64,000 nucleotides of DNA from Ruminococcus hominis (GCF_014287355.1 NZ_JACOPE010000001.1:1612001-1676000), one strand, 5' to 3'. Positions 28,057 through 38,590 are shown, numbered from the stretch's first letter. Notes: a model not told the origin generated them from the letters alone. Made by a program: numbers and translations.

Positions 28057-28422
28057 ATGATACATTCAAATGAATCTGCTGAAAATTATTTAGAGACAAT
28101 TCTCGTACTTAGCAAAACTCTTCCTGTGGTACGTTCTGTAGATATAGCAAATGAGTTAAACTTCAAGAAATCAAGTGTCAGTGTCGCAATGAAAAAATTA
28201 CGTGAAAGCGAACATATTACAGTAACTCCACAAGGCTATATTTATCTCACAGAAACCGGAAAGGAAGTTGCAAACAAAATTTACGAGCGACATTTATTGC
28301 TCTCTTCATGGCTGGAACGACTGGGTGTTTCTCCGGAAGTTGCTGCTGAAGACGCATGCCGTATGGAACATGTTATCAGCACCGAAAGCTTTGAGGCTTT
28401 AAAACGCCATATCGCTCGATAG
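28057..28422 (+). CDS. DtxR/MntR-family metal-dependent regulator, short form
   Basis: 121 residues: winged helix (about 1-72) plus the first dimerisation helices; the SH3-like third domain of DtxR is absent. Compared with the family, the metal ligands read Asn10, Glu13, His79, Cys101, Glu104 and His105. The Cys-x-x-Glu-His pattern is that of iron-sensing DtxR/IdeR rather than manganese-sensing MntR, which has Glu at the first position. The divergent FeoB-associated peptide fits an iron role. The start follows AGAGGTGAG. Metal specificity is inferred. Confidence 0.88.
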   Translation: MIHSNESAENYLETILVLSKTLPVVRSVDIANELNFKKSSVSVAMKKLRESEHITVTPQGYIYLTETGKEVANKIYERHLLLSSWLERLGVSPEVAAEDACRMEHVISTESFEALKRHIAR

Positions 28423-28456
28423 GCAAATTTTTATAATGGGAGCTTTCCTGTTATAT

Positions 28457-28514
28457 AAAAGATACTCAAATCAATTTCCGAATAGAACAGGAATTTGATT
28501 TGAGTATCTTTTTT
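28457..28514. terminator. Bidirectional terminator between the DtxR-type gene and copA
   Basis: A long stem, GATACTCAAATCAA with the complementary TTTGATTTGAGTATC arm (28461-28474 and about 28494-28508), flanked by A4 and T6. Confidence 0.88.
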
Positions 28515-28519
28515 ACAAT

Positions 28520-28744
28520 CTACGCAACAGAAAGTACTTTATAATCTTTATCTTCTACTGCTTTTGTTAAAATTTCATCTGAAACATCTGCGGATAAAGT
28601 AACAATTGCAGTTCCCGATTCATGACTTACCTCAGCCATCTCAACCCCATCCAGTGCCTCTAATGCTTTCTTTACAGCTGCTTCGCAGTGTCCGCACATC
28701 ATTCCTTCGATTTTCATTGTTTTCTTCATTTCTTTTTTCTCCTT
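28520..28744 (-). other. Possible internal translation start giving a free CopZ-like chaperone
   Basis: Inside copA, AAGGAG (28739-28744) lies 9 bases before an in-frame ATG at 28729. Initiation there would give a 69-residue protein [15 protein letters not shown]..., the exact size and layout of CopZ. The linker codons just before it look like a former intergenic region. Confidence 0.5.
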
Positions 28745-31039
28745 TATTATTTTATTTTTTTGTTTCTTTTTTTTATCTTTTCTTGCATCGTAAATATTTA
28801 CAAAATTTAGTCGCAACGCATTTGTTACCACACAAAAGCTTGATAAGCTCATAGCGGCTGCACCAAACATCGGATTTAATTTCCACCCAAAAACAGGATA
28901 CCATAAACCTGCCGCTAATGGAATTCCAATTATATTATAAATGAATGCCCAAAATAGATTTTCATGAATATTTTGAAGTGTCGCCTTACTCATTCGAATT
29001 GCAGCAGGTACGTCTGTCAGCTTACTCTTCATCAATACCACATCCGCTGCATCAATAGCAATATCTGTTCCTGCACCAATTGCAATACCAACATCTGCTC
29101 GTGTCAATGCCGGTGCGTCATTAATTCCATCTCCTACCATAGCGACTTTTCCGTGTTGTTTTAATTTGCGGATGACTGCTTCTTTTTCGTTTGGAAATAC
29201 ATCTGCTATAACACGGTTGACTCCTGCCTGTTTTCCGATTGCCTTTGCTGTTCGTTCATTATCGCCAGTCAACATAACAACTTCAATCCCCATATTCTGC
29301 AATTCTTTTACTGCTTGAGGACTATCTTCCTTTATTACATCTGCAACAGCTATTATGCCAATAAATTGATTGTCACTGCAGAAAAACAAAGGTGTTTTTC
29401 CTTCTTCTGCAAATGTCTGTGCCTTTCGTTTTATGTCTGTAGAAATAATTGCATGAGAATTGATGAATTTTTCATTTCCGCCTGATACGAGTTTTCCGTT
29501 TAATTTTGCTGTTAATCCATTGCCTGGAACAGCTTCGAAATCTTCTACATTTTGAATCGGAATACTATATTCTTTGCTTGCTGATAATATTGCATTTGCA
29601 AGGGGGTGTTCACTTTTTGCTTCCAGTGCAGCTGCCTTTTCTAATAATTCGGTTTCTGATATGCCATCAGCAGTGATGATATCAGTTACGTGTGGTTCTC
29701 CACATGTAATGGTTCCCGTTTTATCCAACGCAATTATGTTAATTTTCCCGGTTTCTTCCAAAGAAACCGCCGTTTTAAACATGATTCCATTTTTTGCTCC
29801 GATTCCATTTCCTACCATAATAGCAACCGGAGTCGCAAGGCCAAGAGCGCAAGGACAACTAATTACAAGAACGGATATTCCTCTTGCTAAAGCAAAGCCG
29901 ATATCTTGTCCGGCAAACAGCCAGATTATTGTGGTTATAATAGCAATGCTAATTACTGTTGGAACAAAAATCCCAGATACTTTATCAGCAATCTTAGCAA
30001 TTGGAGCTTTCGTGGCTGCCGCATCGCTAACCATCTGTATAATCTGAGAAAGCGTTGTATCTTCACCGACTCTTGTTGCTTCACAGGTAATAAAACCAGA
30101 TTGATTTAATGTTGCAGCAGATATTGCATCTCCTTTTTCTTTGTCTACAGGGATGCTTTCTCCTGTTAAAGTTGATTCATTCACTGCACTACTTCCACTG
30201 ATTATTATACCATCTACAGGTATATTTTCTCCGGGACGAACAACAAATATATCGCCTTTTTTTACCTGATCAATGGATACTTCCTGCTCTGCACCATCAA
30301 CTAAAATAACTGCCTTTTGAGGAGCGAGCTTCATAAGGCTTTTTAATGCATCTGTTGTTTTTCCTTTCGAATGTGATTCTAGCATCTTTCCTACAGTAAT
30401 TAATGTTAAAATCATGGCTGCAGATTCAAAATAAAATTCATGCATCCATGACATTACTGCATCCATATCCATACGGATTTGTGCATCTGTCATTGCAAAT
30501 AATGCAAATGTACTATACGCAAAAGATGCTCCGGATCCCAATGCGACAAGTGTATCCATATTTGGTGCTCTGTGAAGTAATCCTTTAAAACCACTGATAA
30601 AGAATTTTTGATTGATTACCATAATTGCAATAGTAAGTAATAATTGTATCAGTCCCATTGCGATGTGATTTCCATTAAGCCATGTTGGAAGCGGCCAGTT
30701 CCACATCATGTGTCCCATAGAAAGGTACATGAGCGGAATTAAAAAACAAAGGGATATAATAAGACGTTGCCGTAGCTTTGGGGTATCTCTGTCTTTTAAA
30801 ATGTCGTCTGCATTATCAACAGTATGTTTCCCCTTTTCACTTCCTTTTTTTGATGCCCCATATCCTGCATTTTCTACTGCTGAAATTATCTTTTCAGCGG
30901 ATGCTGTACCTTCTACACCCATTGAATTTGTAAGTAAACTTACTGAACAATTGGTAACACCCGGAACCGCAGACACTGCTTTCTCTACTCTGGAACTGCA
31001 GGCAGCACAACTCATTCCTGTAATATTATATTGTTCCAT
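28520..31039 (-). CDS. copA: Copper-exporting P1B-type ATPase with C-terminal CopZ-like domain
   Basis: 839 residues. N-terminal HMA domain ([11 protein letters not shown], Cys11 and Cys14), membrane helices, actuator TGES, CPC ion-binding motif ([13 protein letters not shown] near 393), phosphorylation motif DKTGT (near 437), [10 protein letters not shown], then a lysine-rich linker ([11 protein letters not shown]) and a second HMA domain at about 771-839 ([17 protein letters not shown]). The CPC motif and HMA domains indicate Cu(I) export. The extra C-terminal domain looks like a fused CopZ chaperone. csoR lies 38 bases upstream in the same operon, under a CsoR-type operator. Confidence 0.96.
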   Translation of the reverse strand: MEQYNITGMSCAACSSRVEKAVSAVPGVTNCSVSLLTNSMGVEGTASAEKIISAVENAGYGASKKGSEKGKHTVDNADDILKDRDTPKLRQRLIISLCFLIPLMYLSMGHMMWNWPLPTWLNGNHIAMGLIQLLLTIAIMVINQKFFISGFKGLLHRAPNMDTLVALGSGASFAYSTFALFAMTDAQIRMDMDAVMSWMHEFYFESAAMILTLITVGKMLESHSKGKTTDALKSLMKLAPQKAVILVDGAEQEVSIDQVKKGDIFVVRPGENIPVDGIIISGSSAVNESTLTGESIPVDKEKGDAISAATLNQSGFITCEATRVGEDTTLSQIIQMVSDAAATKAPIAKIADKVSGIFVPTVISIAIITTIIWLFAGQDIGFALARGISVLVISCPCALGLATPVAIMVGNGIGAKNGIMFKTAVSLEETGKINIIALDKTGTITCGEPHVTDIITADGISETELLEKAAALEAKSEHPLANAILSASKEYSIPIQNVEDFEAVPGNGLTAKLNGKLVSGGNEKFINSHAIISTDIKRKAQTFAEEGKTPLFFCSDNQFIGIIAVADVIKEDSPQAVKELQNMGIEVVMLTGDNERTAKAIGKQAGVNRVIADVFPNEKEAVIRKLKQHGKVAMVGDGINDAPALTRADVGIAIGAGTDIAIDAADVVLMKSKLTDVPAAIRMSKATLQNIHENLFWAFIYNIIGIPLAAGLWYPVFGWKLNPMFGAAAMSLSSFCVVTNALRLNFVNIYDARKDKKKKQKNKIIKEKKEMKKTMKIEGMMCGHCEAAVKKALEALDGVEMAEVSHESGTAIVTLSADVSDEILTKAVEDKDYKVLSVA

Positions 31040-31077
31040 ACCTTTTCACCTCTCGTTGTTGTAAATCCATTGTTCAA

Positions 31078-31383
31078 TCATTTCATCAATTTCTGTAATG
31101 TATTTACCAGTTCATTTATCGTTTCATCTTTACCTGCACGTATATCATCTGCTACACAAGTACGAATATGATTCGAAAGGAGTACTTTATTAAAGCTGTT
31201 AAGTGCTGCATTTGCCGCAGATACCTGAATTAATATATCCGGACAATACGCATCCTCTTCTACCATTCTTTTAATTCCACGAATCTGACCTTCTATTCTA
31301 CTTAGTCGATTGATTAAATCTTTATATTCTTTTTCACTACGCTCTTTTGTCTTATGGCAACAGCATTCGTTTTTTTCATCCAT
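31078..31383 (-). CDS. csoR: CsoR-family copper-sensing repressor
   Basis: About 101 residues from the ATG at 31383, chosen because AAAGGAG lies upstream; the open frame extends further but through the promoter. DUF156 fold: INRLSRIEGQIRGIKRMVEE, then the Cu(I) ligands Cys in YCPDIL, and His and Cys in LLSNHIRTCV, the C-H-C triad of CsoR. The N-terminus has extra cysteines and a histidine (NECCCHK). It is the first gene of the csoR-copA operon and should repress it until copper binds. Confidence 0.93.
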   Translation of the reverse strand: MDEKNECCCHKTKERSEKEYKDLINRLSRIEGQIRGIKRMVEEDAYCPDILIQVSAANAALNSFNKVLLSNHIRTCVADDIRAGKDETINELVNTLQKLMK

Positions 31384-31413
31384 ATATATCATCTCCTTTA
31401 CATCTCTACAAAG

Positions 31414-31442
31414 ATTATATACCCCCATATGGTATATTGCAA
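31414..31442 (-). promoter_or_regulatory. csoR-copA promoter
   Basis: TTGCAA (31437-31442) and TATAAT (31414-31419) with a 17-base spacer, minus strand, 31 bases before the start codon. Confidence 0.85.
31417..31437. promoter_or_regulatory. CsoR-type operator inside the csoR promoter
   Basis: Inverted repeat ATATACC-7 bases-GGTATAT fills the promoter spacer. Its C-rich centre (ACCCCCAT) resembles the GC-tract operators of CsoR/FrmR repressors. Confidence 0.75.
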
Positions 31443-31468
31443 GTCCTAAAAATATTTTTGATCGAAAT

Positions 31469-31514
31469 AAAAAAGCATAGATTATAACTTTATCGAAATA
31501 ATCCATGCTTTTTA
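31469..31514 (-). terminator. Terminator after the Mrp gene
   Basis: AAAAGCATnGATTAT pairs with ATAATCnATGCTTTT across a loop (31471-31485 with 31498-31512), with T-rich ends on both strands. Lies between the Mrp stop and the csoR promoter. Confidence 0.78.
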
Positions 31515-31533
31515 TAATGATTGGTAAATAAAA

Positions 31534-32364
31534 TTAAAGTTCAATATCTTTTATATACGGATTTGTTATATCATAGAAACGCTCTTCTTCAACAGCTTCA
31601 GCCATTTTTGTATCAATTGGCATTTTTCCTAATACTGGTACACCATATGATTCTGCAATCTCATCTATATGACTTTCTCCAAATATTTTGATTTCCTTAC
31701 CACAATCCGGACATTTAACATAACTATAATTTTCCACAATACCTAATACTGGTATGTTCATTTGTTTTGCCATACCATAAGCTTTCTTTACGATCATCTG
31801 AACTAAGTCCTGTGGAGATGTTACAATTACGATTCCGTCAACTGGGAATGACTGAAATACAGTCAATGGAACATCACCTGTTCCAGGTGGCATATCTACA
31901 AATAAATAATCAATATCATCCCAGATTACATCTGTCCAAAACTGTTTTACAACACCTGCAATAATTGGTCCCCTCCAAATAACAGGAGCTTCTTCGTCAT
32001 CTAATAAAAGATTAACAGACATAATCCGAGTTCCGTCTTTTGCAAGTGCCGGGAAGATTCCCTCTTCGCTTCCTTTAGCCTGCCCATGAATACCATACAT
32101 TTTTGGGATGGATGGTCCTGTAATATCAGCATCTAAGATACCGACATTATAGCCTTTTTCTCTCATCATACGTGCAAGCGAGGCTGTTACAAAAGATTTT
32201 CCAACCCCGCCTTTTCCACTAACAACACCGATTACACGCTTCACACTTGAATATGGATTTGCCGGTTCTCTCATATCAGTTTTTTTACTGCTGCACCCAT
32301 CTGCATGTGCACAAGTAGCACATGACTCTTCTGAACATCCCTGCGCCTTTGTCTCTTCTGACAT
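31534..32364 (-). CDS. Mrp/NBP35-family iron-sulfur cluster carrier ATPase
   Basis: 276 residues. The N-terminal extension has four cysteines (10, 15, 18, 24), followed by the deviant Walker A GKGGVGKS (50-57), GPSIPKMYG, VDMPPGTGDV and a C-terminal CPDC cluster-binding motif. This is the ApbC/Mrp type of P-loop ATPase that assembles or carries 4Fe-4S clusters in the cytoplasm. The cysteine-rich start is like that of NBP35. It probably shares a transcript with the NUDIX gene upstream (52-base gap). Confidence 0.92.
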   Translation of the reverse strand: MSEETKAQGCSEESCATCAHADGCSSKKTDMREPANPYSSVKRVIGVVSGKGGVGKSFVTASLARMMREKGYNVGILDADITGPSIPKMYGIHGQAKGSEEGIFPALAKDGTRIMSVNLLLDDEEAPVIWRGPIIAGVVKQFWTDVIWDDIDYLFVDMPPGTGDVPLTVFQSFPVDGIVIVTSPQDLVQMIVKKAYGMAKQMNIPVLGIVENYSYVKCPDCGKEIKIFGESHIDEIAESYGVPVLGKMPIDTKMAEAVEEERFYDITNPYIKDIEL

Positions 32365-32416
32365 ATCATATACCTACACTTTCTTAAAAATATATATGGC
32401 ATAAAGCCATTGTATC

Positions 32417-32920
32417 TTAATCTTCAAATATTTGACGTATACTGTCATAATGAAGAAAGATTCCTTGTTTTGCATATTGTTTTACTTCATCAATTGTTGC
32501 AATTGAAAATTCTGACACTTCTTTATCTTGAACTTTTATATCTTTATCGTCAAAATCTAAAATAAATTTATAAATATCTACGAAATAATTATTTTTCTCT
32601 TCTGGGTTGATGCGCTTATAAGAAAAAGCGTAACCACCATCTGCGCTGGAAACATCAATACCGGTTTCTTCCTTAATTTCTCTTATTATAGCATCCTTGG
32701 ATTCCTCTCCTGCGTTCACTCCACCGCCTGGAACCTCCCACCATCCTGCGGCCCATTCTTTATCCATACGACGACGAGTGATCAGATATCTTCCATCCGA
32801 TCTTTGCAATACTCCAAGTACGGTTAAATGAAATTCATCTGGCTTCATATTCCAGTCATTTCTTTTCATTGTCTGACCAGTTTTTTCTTTCTTTTCATTA
32901 TAAATATCCCAAAATTCCAT
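32417..32920 (-). CDS. NUDIX hydrolase
   Basis: 167 residues. The Nudix box is complete: GGGVNAGEESKDAIIREIKE with the trailing ETGI, matching GX5EX7REUXEEXGU. The N-terminus (FWDIYNEKKEKTGQTMKR) is like the YfcD/isopentenyl-diphosphate-isomerase-like branch, so a nucleoside or prenyl diphosphate is the likely substrate, but it cannot be specified. ATG follows GAGGAG. It precedes the Mrp gene on the same strand. Confidence 0.9.
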   Translation of the reverse strand: MEFWDIYNEKKEKTGQTMKRNDWNMKPDEFHLTVLGVLQRSDGRYLITRRRMDKEWAAGWWEVPGGGVNAGEESKDAIIREIKEETGIDVSSADGGYAFSYKRINPEEKNNYFVDIYKFILDFDDKDIKVQDKEVSEFSIATIDEVKQYAKQGIFLHYDSIRQIFED

Positions 32921-32959
32921 GCTTGATCTCCTCTCGTCTGTTGGTTTATAATCTGCCTT

Positions 32960-32968
32960 ATTATATCA
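32960..32968 (-). promoter_or_regulatory. Extended -10 promoter of the NUDIX gene
   Basis: TGATATAAT on the minus strand: a perfect TATAAT (32960-32965) with the TGn extension; no good -35 box. About 40 bases before the start codon. Confidence 0.5.
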
Positions 32969-32977
32969 CAACGAGCA

Positions 32978-33019
32978 TAAAAAAACCACTGGTAGCATTA
33001 AATCTAACAATGGTTTTTA
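32978..33019 (-). terminator. Terminator of the chaperone operon, after the Hpt gene
   Basis: A 14-base stem with one mismatch (32982-32995 with 33004-33017) is followed by seven T on the minus strand. It is the first strong terminator downstream of dnaJ. Confidence 0.8.
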
Positions 33020-33033
33020 TCATTGAAATCACT

Positions 33034-33378
33034 TTATAATGACTGAATTGCCAAAATTGTTACCTTGTAATCCTCATCTAATTTCTTCAACATTTCAGCC
33101 GTAACATCCTGCTTTCCATCACGAAGAGCTTCTGTTACAGCAATACTTGATTCACTTAAATATCCGAGTCCTAAATTCTGACATACACCCTTCAAAGTAT
33201 GTGCAGCACGAAAGGCTTCGGAATAATTCTGATTATTCAAATTTTCATGTAACTGCTCATAACTTTTGTCATCTAAAAACTTGCCTAAAAATCTTCGTAT
33301 CAAGTTTTCACTCTGCAATCTTCTTAACACATCCTGATAATCACCGCCACATGATGTGTAACATTCTTCTAATGTCAT
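33034..33378 (-). CDS. Stand-alone histidine phosphotransfer (Hpt) domain protein
   Basis: 114 residues, all helical. RAAHTLKGVCQNLG is the Hpt signature, with His60 as the phosphorylatable residue. There is no kinase, receiver or DNA-binding domain. It starts 12 bases after dnaJ with its own GAGGAG site, and the next terminator is after it, so it should be expressed with the heat-shock operon. A partner hybrid kinase is not in the window. Confidence 0.88.
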   Translation of the reverse strand: MTLEECYTSCGGDYQDVLRRLQSENLIRRFLGKFLDDKSYEQLHENLNNQNYSEAFRAAHTLKGVCQNLGLGYLSESSIAVTEALRDGKQDVTAEMLKKLDEDYKVTILAIQSL

Positions 33379-33390
33379 TACTTGTCTCCT

Positions 33391-34590
33391 CTATTCCTCA
33401 AAGGCCTCTTTCACTTTGTCCATGAATTTTTTCTTGCTTTTCCCTTTATTCTTGTCTGTAGCATCCGTATTTGCAGACTCTTGTTTTAAAGTATTACCGG
33501 AAAGCATATCGAATTTTCGCAAAGCTTCTTTTGCTTCAGCACTAAGTTTTTCAGGAGTCTGAATCACTAATGTTACATAATGATCACCTCGTACCTGAGC
33601 ATTTCGTAAAGAAGGAACGCCTTTTCCTTTTAAACGAACCTTAGTATCTGTTTTCGTTCCAGGTTTTACTGTATAAATAACATCACCATCTACAGTAGGA
33701 ACGCGAATATCTGCTCCTAAAGCAGCCTGAGCAAATGAAATAGGAACTGTTGAGAAAATATGCATATCTTGTCTCTGGAAAATAGGATGGCGAGATACAT
33801 TTACTTCCACAAGTAAATCTCCTCTAGGACCACCATTTACACCTGGTTCGCCTTTTTCACGAATTCGCACACTTTGACCATTGTCGATACCGGCAGGAAT
33901 CGTAACTCGGATTTTTTTCTTGCTTGATGTATATCCTGTTCCAAGACATGAAGAACATTTTTCTTTAATAATTTTACCCGTTCCATTACAATTTGGACAT
34001 GTCTGCACATTCTGCACAGTTCCAAAAAATGATTGTGACGAATAGACAACCTGACCTTTACCGCCACATTTTGGACATGTTTCCGGAGATGTTCCAGGTT
34101 TTGCACCGGTTCCGTTACATGTAGTACAAGGATCCTTTAATACTAATTCCAATTCTTTTTCACAGCCGGAAATTGCCTCTTCAAAAGTAATTCGAATGCT
34201 CTTGCGGATATTTGCACCTTTCATTGGACTGTTTGAGGCACGACCACCTCTTCTGCCACCACCGAAAATATCTCCAAAGATATCTCCAAAGATATCTCCA
34301 AAATCAGCTCCATTAAAATCAAAGCCACCAAATCCACCGCCGGCTCCACCTGCACCGCCTTCAAATGCTGCATGACCAAACTGATCATATTGACGACGTT
34401 TATCTGCATCACTGAGGACGGCATACGCCTCAGAAGCTTCTTTAAATTTCTTTTCAGCTTCAGCATCTCCAGGATTCATATCTGGATGATATTTTTTTGC
34501 CAGAACACGATATGCTTTTTTGATTGCTGCATCATCTGCATCTTTGCTTACGCCAAGCACTTCGTAGTAATCTCTTTTTGATTCCGCCAT
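33391..34590 (-). CDS. dnaJ: Chaperone protein DnaJ
   Basis: 399 residues, type I J-protein. J domain with HPD ([11 protein letters not shown] near residue 35), a Gly/Phe-rich region with a triple GDIF repeat (about 95-110), four CxxCxGxG zinc repeats (about 150-220) and the C-terminal substrate-binding domain. Cochaperone that loads clients on DnaK. It follows dnaK after a 186-base gap with two hairpins and may have its own promoter. Confidence 0.97.
   Translation of the reverse strand: MAESKRDYYEVLGVSKDADDAAIKKAYRVLAKKYHPDMNPGDAEAEKKFKEASEAYAVLSDADKRRQYDQFGHAAFEGGAGGAGGGFGGFDFNGADFGDIFGDIFGDIFGGGRRGGRASNSPMKGANIRKSIRITFEEAISGCEKELELVLKDPCTTCNGTGAKPGTSPETCPKCGGKGQVVYSSQSFFGTVQNVQTCPNCNGTGKIIKEKCSSCLGTGYTSSKKKIRVTIPAGIDNGQSVRIREKGEPGVNGGPRGDLLVEVNVSRHPIFQRQDMHIFSTVPISFAQAALGADIRVPTVDGDVIYTVKPGTKTDTKVRLKGKGVPSLRNAQVRGDHYVTLVIQTPEKLSAEAKEALRKFDMLSGNTLKQESANTDATDKNKGKSKKKFMDKVKEAFEE
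34263..34304 (-). repeat. 12-base tandem repeat in the DnaJ Gly/Phe region
   Basis: About three copies of a 12-base unit (TCTCCAAAGATA on the plus strand; two exact, one partial) encode [13 protein letters not shown] slippage-type expansion in the flexible linker. Confidence 0.75.
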
Positions 34591-34638
34591 AATCTATACT
34601 ACCTTTCATTTCTCTTACTAAGTTACATAAACGTTTAC

Positions 34639-34667
34639 AATCTACCACAAACTACAACAAATTGCAA
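34639..34667 (-). promoter_or_regulatory. Possible internal promoter before dnaJ
   Basis: TTGCAA (34662-34667) and TAGATT (34639-34644) with a 17-base spacer, minus strand. It lies directly after the second hairpin. Confidence 0.35.
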
Positions 34668-34674
34668 CGTGAAA

Positions 34675-34706
34675 ATCTACGAAACCATTTGACCGGTTTC
34701 GTAGAT
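34675..34706 (-). other. Perfect 12-base-pair hairpin between dnaK and dnaJ
   Basis: ATCTACGAAACC pairs with GGTTTCGTAGAT around an 8-base loop. On the minus strand it is followed by TTTTCACG, a weak T tract, so it may be a leaky terminator or an mRNA stability element. Confidence 0.7.
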
Positions 34707-34709
34707 AAA

Positions 34710-34744
34710 GTGTTACTGTCTACAAAATCTGTAAACAGTAACAC
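34710..34744 (-). other. Second hairpin between dnaK and dnaJ
   Basis: GTGTTACTGT pairs perfectly with ACAGTAACAC, with an inner TACA/TGTA extension. It starts about 33 bases after the dnaK stop and only 3 bases from the other hairpin. No T run follows, which argues for RNA processing or 3' protection of dnaK mRNA. Confidence 0.7.
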
Positions 34745-34776
34745 AATGTGTTTATTTAAATGTGTCATACATTTTA

Positions 34777-36660
<1,884 letters not shown>

Positions 36661-36691
36661 TTATCATTCTAAATTTACTGATTTACTACTT

Positions 36692-37327
36692 CTAATTTGC
36701 CACTTTTACCATGCTGTGTCTTACAACACTGTCACGATATGTGTAACCCTTCTGGAACTCTTCCACGACGATATTCTCGCCGACTTCCTCATCTTCTACG
36801 TGCATAACTGCATTGTGAAAATCAGGATTGAATTCCTGACCAACAGCCTCGATTGGTTTTACGCCTGCTTCACCGAGCGTTGTCATTAACTGTTTGTAAA
36901 TTTTATCCATCCCTTCCATGAAAGGATGTGATTTTTCTTCCTCTGGCACAGCTGCCAGTCCGCGTTCAAAATTGTCCACGACTGGAAGAATTTTATCTAT
37001 GATATCTTTCGCTCCTATTTCGTACATCTGTTTTTTCTCTTTATCTGTACGCTTGCGGAAGTTATCAAACTCAGCCATTTGACGAGTGAGACGATCTGTT
37101 AATTCTTCAATTTTTTCGTCTTTCTTGTCTTTCTTGTTCTTTTTACCAAATAATTTTTTCTCAGATTTTTCTGTCTCTTCTAATGCTTCATCTTCTAAAA
37201 TTTCTTCTTCGGATCCATCAGCTTCAACAGCCTCTTCTGTTACCTCTTCAGATTCTTCCTCAACAGTTTGTGTGGCTTTTGCTTTTGCCTCTTCTACTGC
37301 TTCTTTTACCATATCTTCCTGACTCAT
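36692..37327 (-). CDS. grpE: Nucleotide exchange factor GrpE
   Basis: About 211 residues from the ATG at 37327 with GGTGGAGG upstream. A long acidic N-terminal region (about 1-75, EEESEEVTEEAVEADGSEEE) precedes the dimeric coiled coil (AEFDNFRKRTDKEK) and the beta domain with NPDFHNAVMHVEDEEVGEN. It releases ADP from DnaK. hrcA ends 17 bases upstream. Confidence 0.96.
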   Translation of the reverse strand: MSQEDMVKEAVEEAKAKATQTVEEESEEVTEEAVEADGSEEEILEDEALEETEKSEKKLFGKKNKKDKKDEKIEELTDRLTRQMAEFDNFRKRTDKEKKQMYEIGAKDIIDKILPVVDNFERGLAAVPEEEKSHPFMEGMDKIYKQLMTTLGEAGVKPIEAVGQEFNPDFHNAVMHVEDEEVGENIVVEEFQKGYTYRDSVVRHSMVKVAN

Positions 37328-37344
37328 TTTTTCCTCCACCAATT

Positions 37345-38400
37345 TTATTCTATATCCCGTTCGCTTAAATCTCTACGATTTAAAGTGTCCAGTTCATTCT
37401 TCAATGTCTGCAATGTTTTCATTACATGTTCATAATCCATACGCTTCGGACCAATAATACCGATTGTTCCACGCATTCCTTCACCTAGCTCATAAGTAGC
37501 TGTTACAACACTGCAATCTTTCATTGTCTTGACTGGAGTTTCATCGCCAATATAAACCTGTATTCCTGTATTCTCTTCATTTGAAAGAGTTTCTGTAACC
37601 AGTTCTGCAAGCTGTTGTTTTTCCTCAAAGGCACTTATTATTTCCTGTGCACTCTGTTTATCGCTTAATTCCGGATACTTAAAAATATTTGTCGCACCAC
37701 ATGTATAAATTTCCATATCATCTTCTACATGAATAATATCTGCAACAGCATCCAGCACATCGCTGATTACTTTACTGTGAATACCTGCCTGATCTTTTAA
37801 TCTGGCGATCAGCCCAAGGTTAATTTCCTCAATAGACATGCCATTGAGGGAAGTGTTCAGAAGCATATTCAACTTTAGCATCGTCTCATTGCCTAACTCT
37901 TCATCAACTTCGATAATCTTGTTTTTGATTACATTTCCCGTCATTACAATAACTGCAACAATCTGTTCTGGATCCACCTGTGATAATTGAATGAATTTCA
38001 ATGTATTCTTATGGTTGATCGGAGCAGAAATCATGGTTGCATAATTTGTATTATTTGCAAGTACTCTCGCTGCTTGTTTTAATACTTTATCAACCTTATC
38101 AGATTTTTCTAAAACAACATTTTTCAAATCTGATAATTCTTGTTCCTTATCGGCCATCAACATATCTACATATAACCGATATCCTTTATCCGAAGGAATT
38201 CTTCCGGCAGAAGTATGTGGTTGGAAAATATATCCCATATCCTCTAAATCTGCCATCTCGTTTCGAATTGTTGCTGAACTTAAATTCAAGTCGGTTGATT
38301 TCGAAAGAGTTCTTGAACCTACCGGCTCTCCGGTTTCAAGATAATTCTGGATAATTGCTTTAAGTATAATATGTTGTCTATCTGTTAATTCTATATCCAT
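37345..38400 (-). CDS. hrcA: Heat-inducible transcription repressor HrcA
   Basis: 351 residues. An N-terminal winged helix (LTDRQHIILKAIIQNYLETGEPVGSRTLSK) binds CIRCE; SATIRNEMADLEDMGYIFQPHTSAGRIPS is the family signature. In known cases its activity depends on GroEL. First gene of hrcA-grpE-dnaK-dnaJ-Hpt, with CIRCE and promoter immediately upstream, so the operon is autoregulated. Confidence 0.97.
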   Translation of the reverse strand: MDIELTDRQHIILKAIIQNYLETGEPVGSRTLSKSTDLNLSSATIRNEMADLEDMGYIFQPHTSAGRIPSDKGYRLYVDMLMADKEQELSDLKNVVLEKSDKVDKVLKQAARVLANNTNYATMISAPINHKNTLKFIQLSQVDPEQIVAVIVMTGNVIKNKIIEVDEELGNETMLKLNMLLNTSLNGMSIEEINLGLIARLKDQAGIHSKVISDVLDAVADIIHVEDDMEIYTCGATNIFKYPELSDKQSAQEIISAFEEKQQLAELVTETLSNEENTGIQVYIGDETPVKTMKDCSVVTATYELGEGMRGTIGIIGPKRMDYEHVMKTLQTLKNELDTLNRRDLSERDIE

Positions 38401-38428
38401 CTTCTTAAAACCTCCTCTCTCTTCGCTA

Positions 38429-38455
38429 TTAGCACTCCACTTATTTGAGTGCTAA
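38429..38455. promoter_or_regulatory. CIRCE operator
   Basis: TTAGCACTC-9 bases-GAGTGCTAA, the exact CIRCE consensus bound by HrcA, located between the promoter and the hrcA start codon. Confidence 0.97.
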
Positions 38456-38470
38456 CACCTTACAAGTAAT

Positions 38471-38499
38471 AAGATAGCACCTTGATTTCCGTTTGTCAA
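38471..38499 (-). promoter_or_regulatory. Promoter of the hrcA heat-shock operon
   Basis: TTGACA (38494-38499) and TATCTT (38471-38476), 17-base spacer, minus strand. The CIRCE element covers the start of the transcript. Confidence 0.88.
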
Positions 38500-38513
38500 C
38501 ACTGTTTATCATT

Positions 38514-38590
38514 TTTTTATAGAAATAAAAATTTATTATATATTTCTATAAAAAAGAAAAAACTCTGACATAAACAATCAAAGTTTTTCT
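38514..38590. terminator. Terminators between hemW and the hrcA promoter
   Basis: Two hairpins. An 11-base stem with one mismatch (38558-38568 with 38578-38588) is followed by T-rich sequence on the minus strand and ends the hemW transcript. Next to it an AT-only stem (TTTTTTATAGAAATA with TATTTCTATAAAAAA, 38514-38557) may reinforce it. Confidence 0.75.

Noticed and set aside
29574..30047. A 157-codon open frame antisense to copA.
   Set aside because: Mirror frame of conserved ATPase codons; hydrophobic composition is a by-product of the sense strand.
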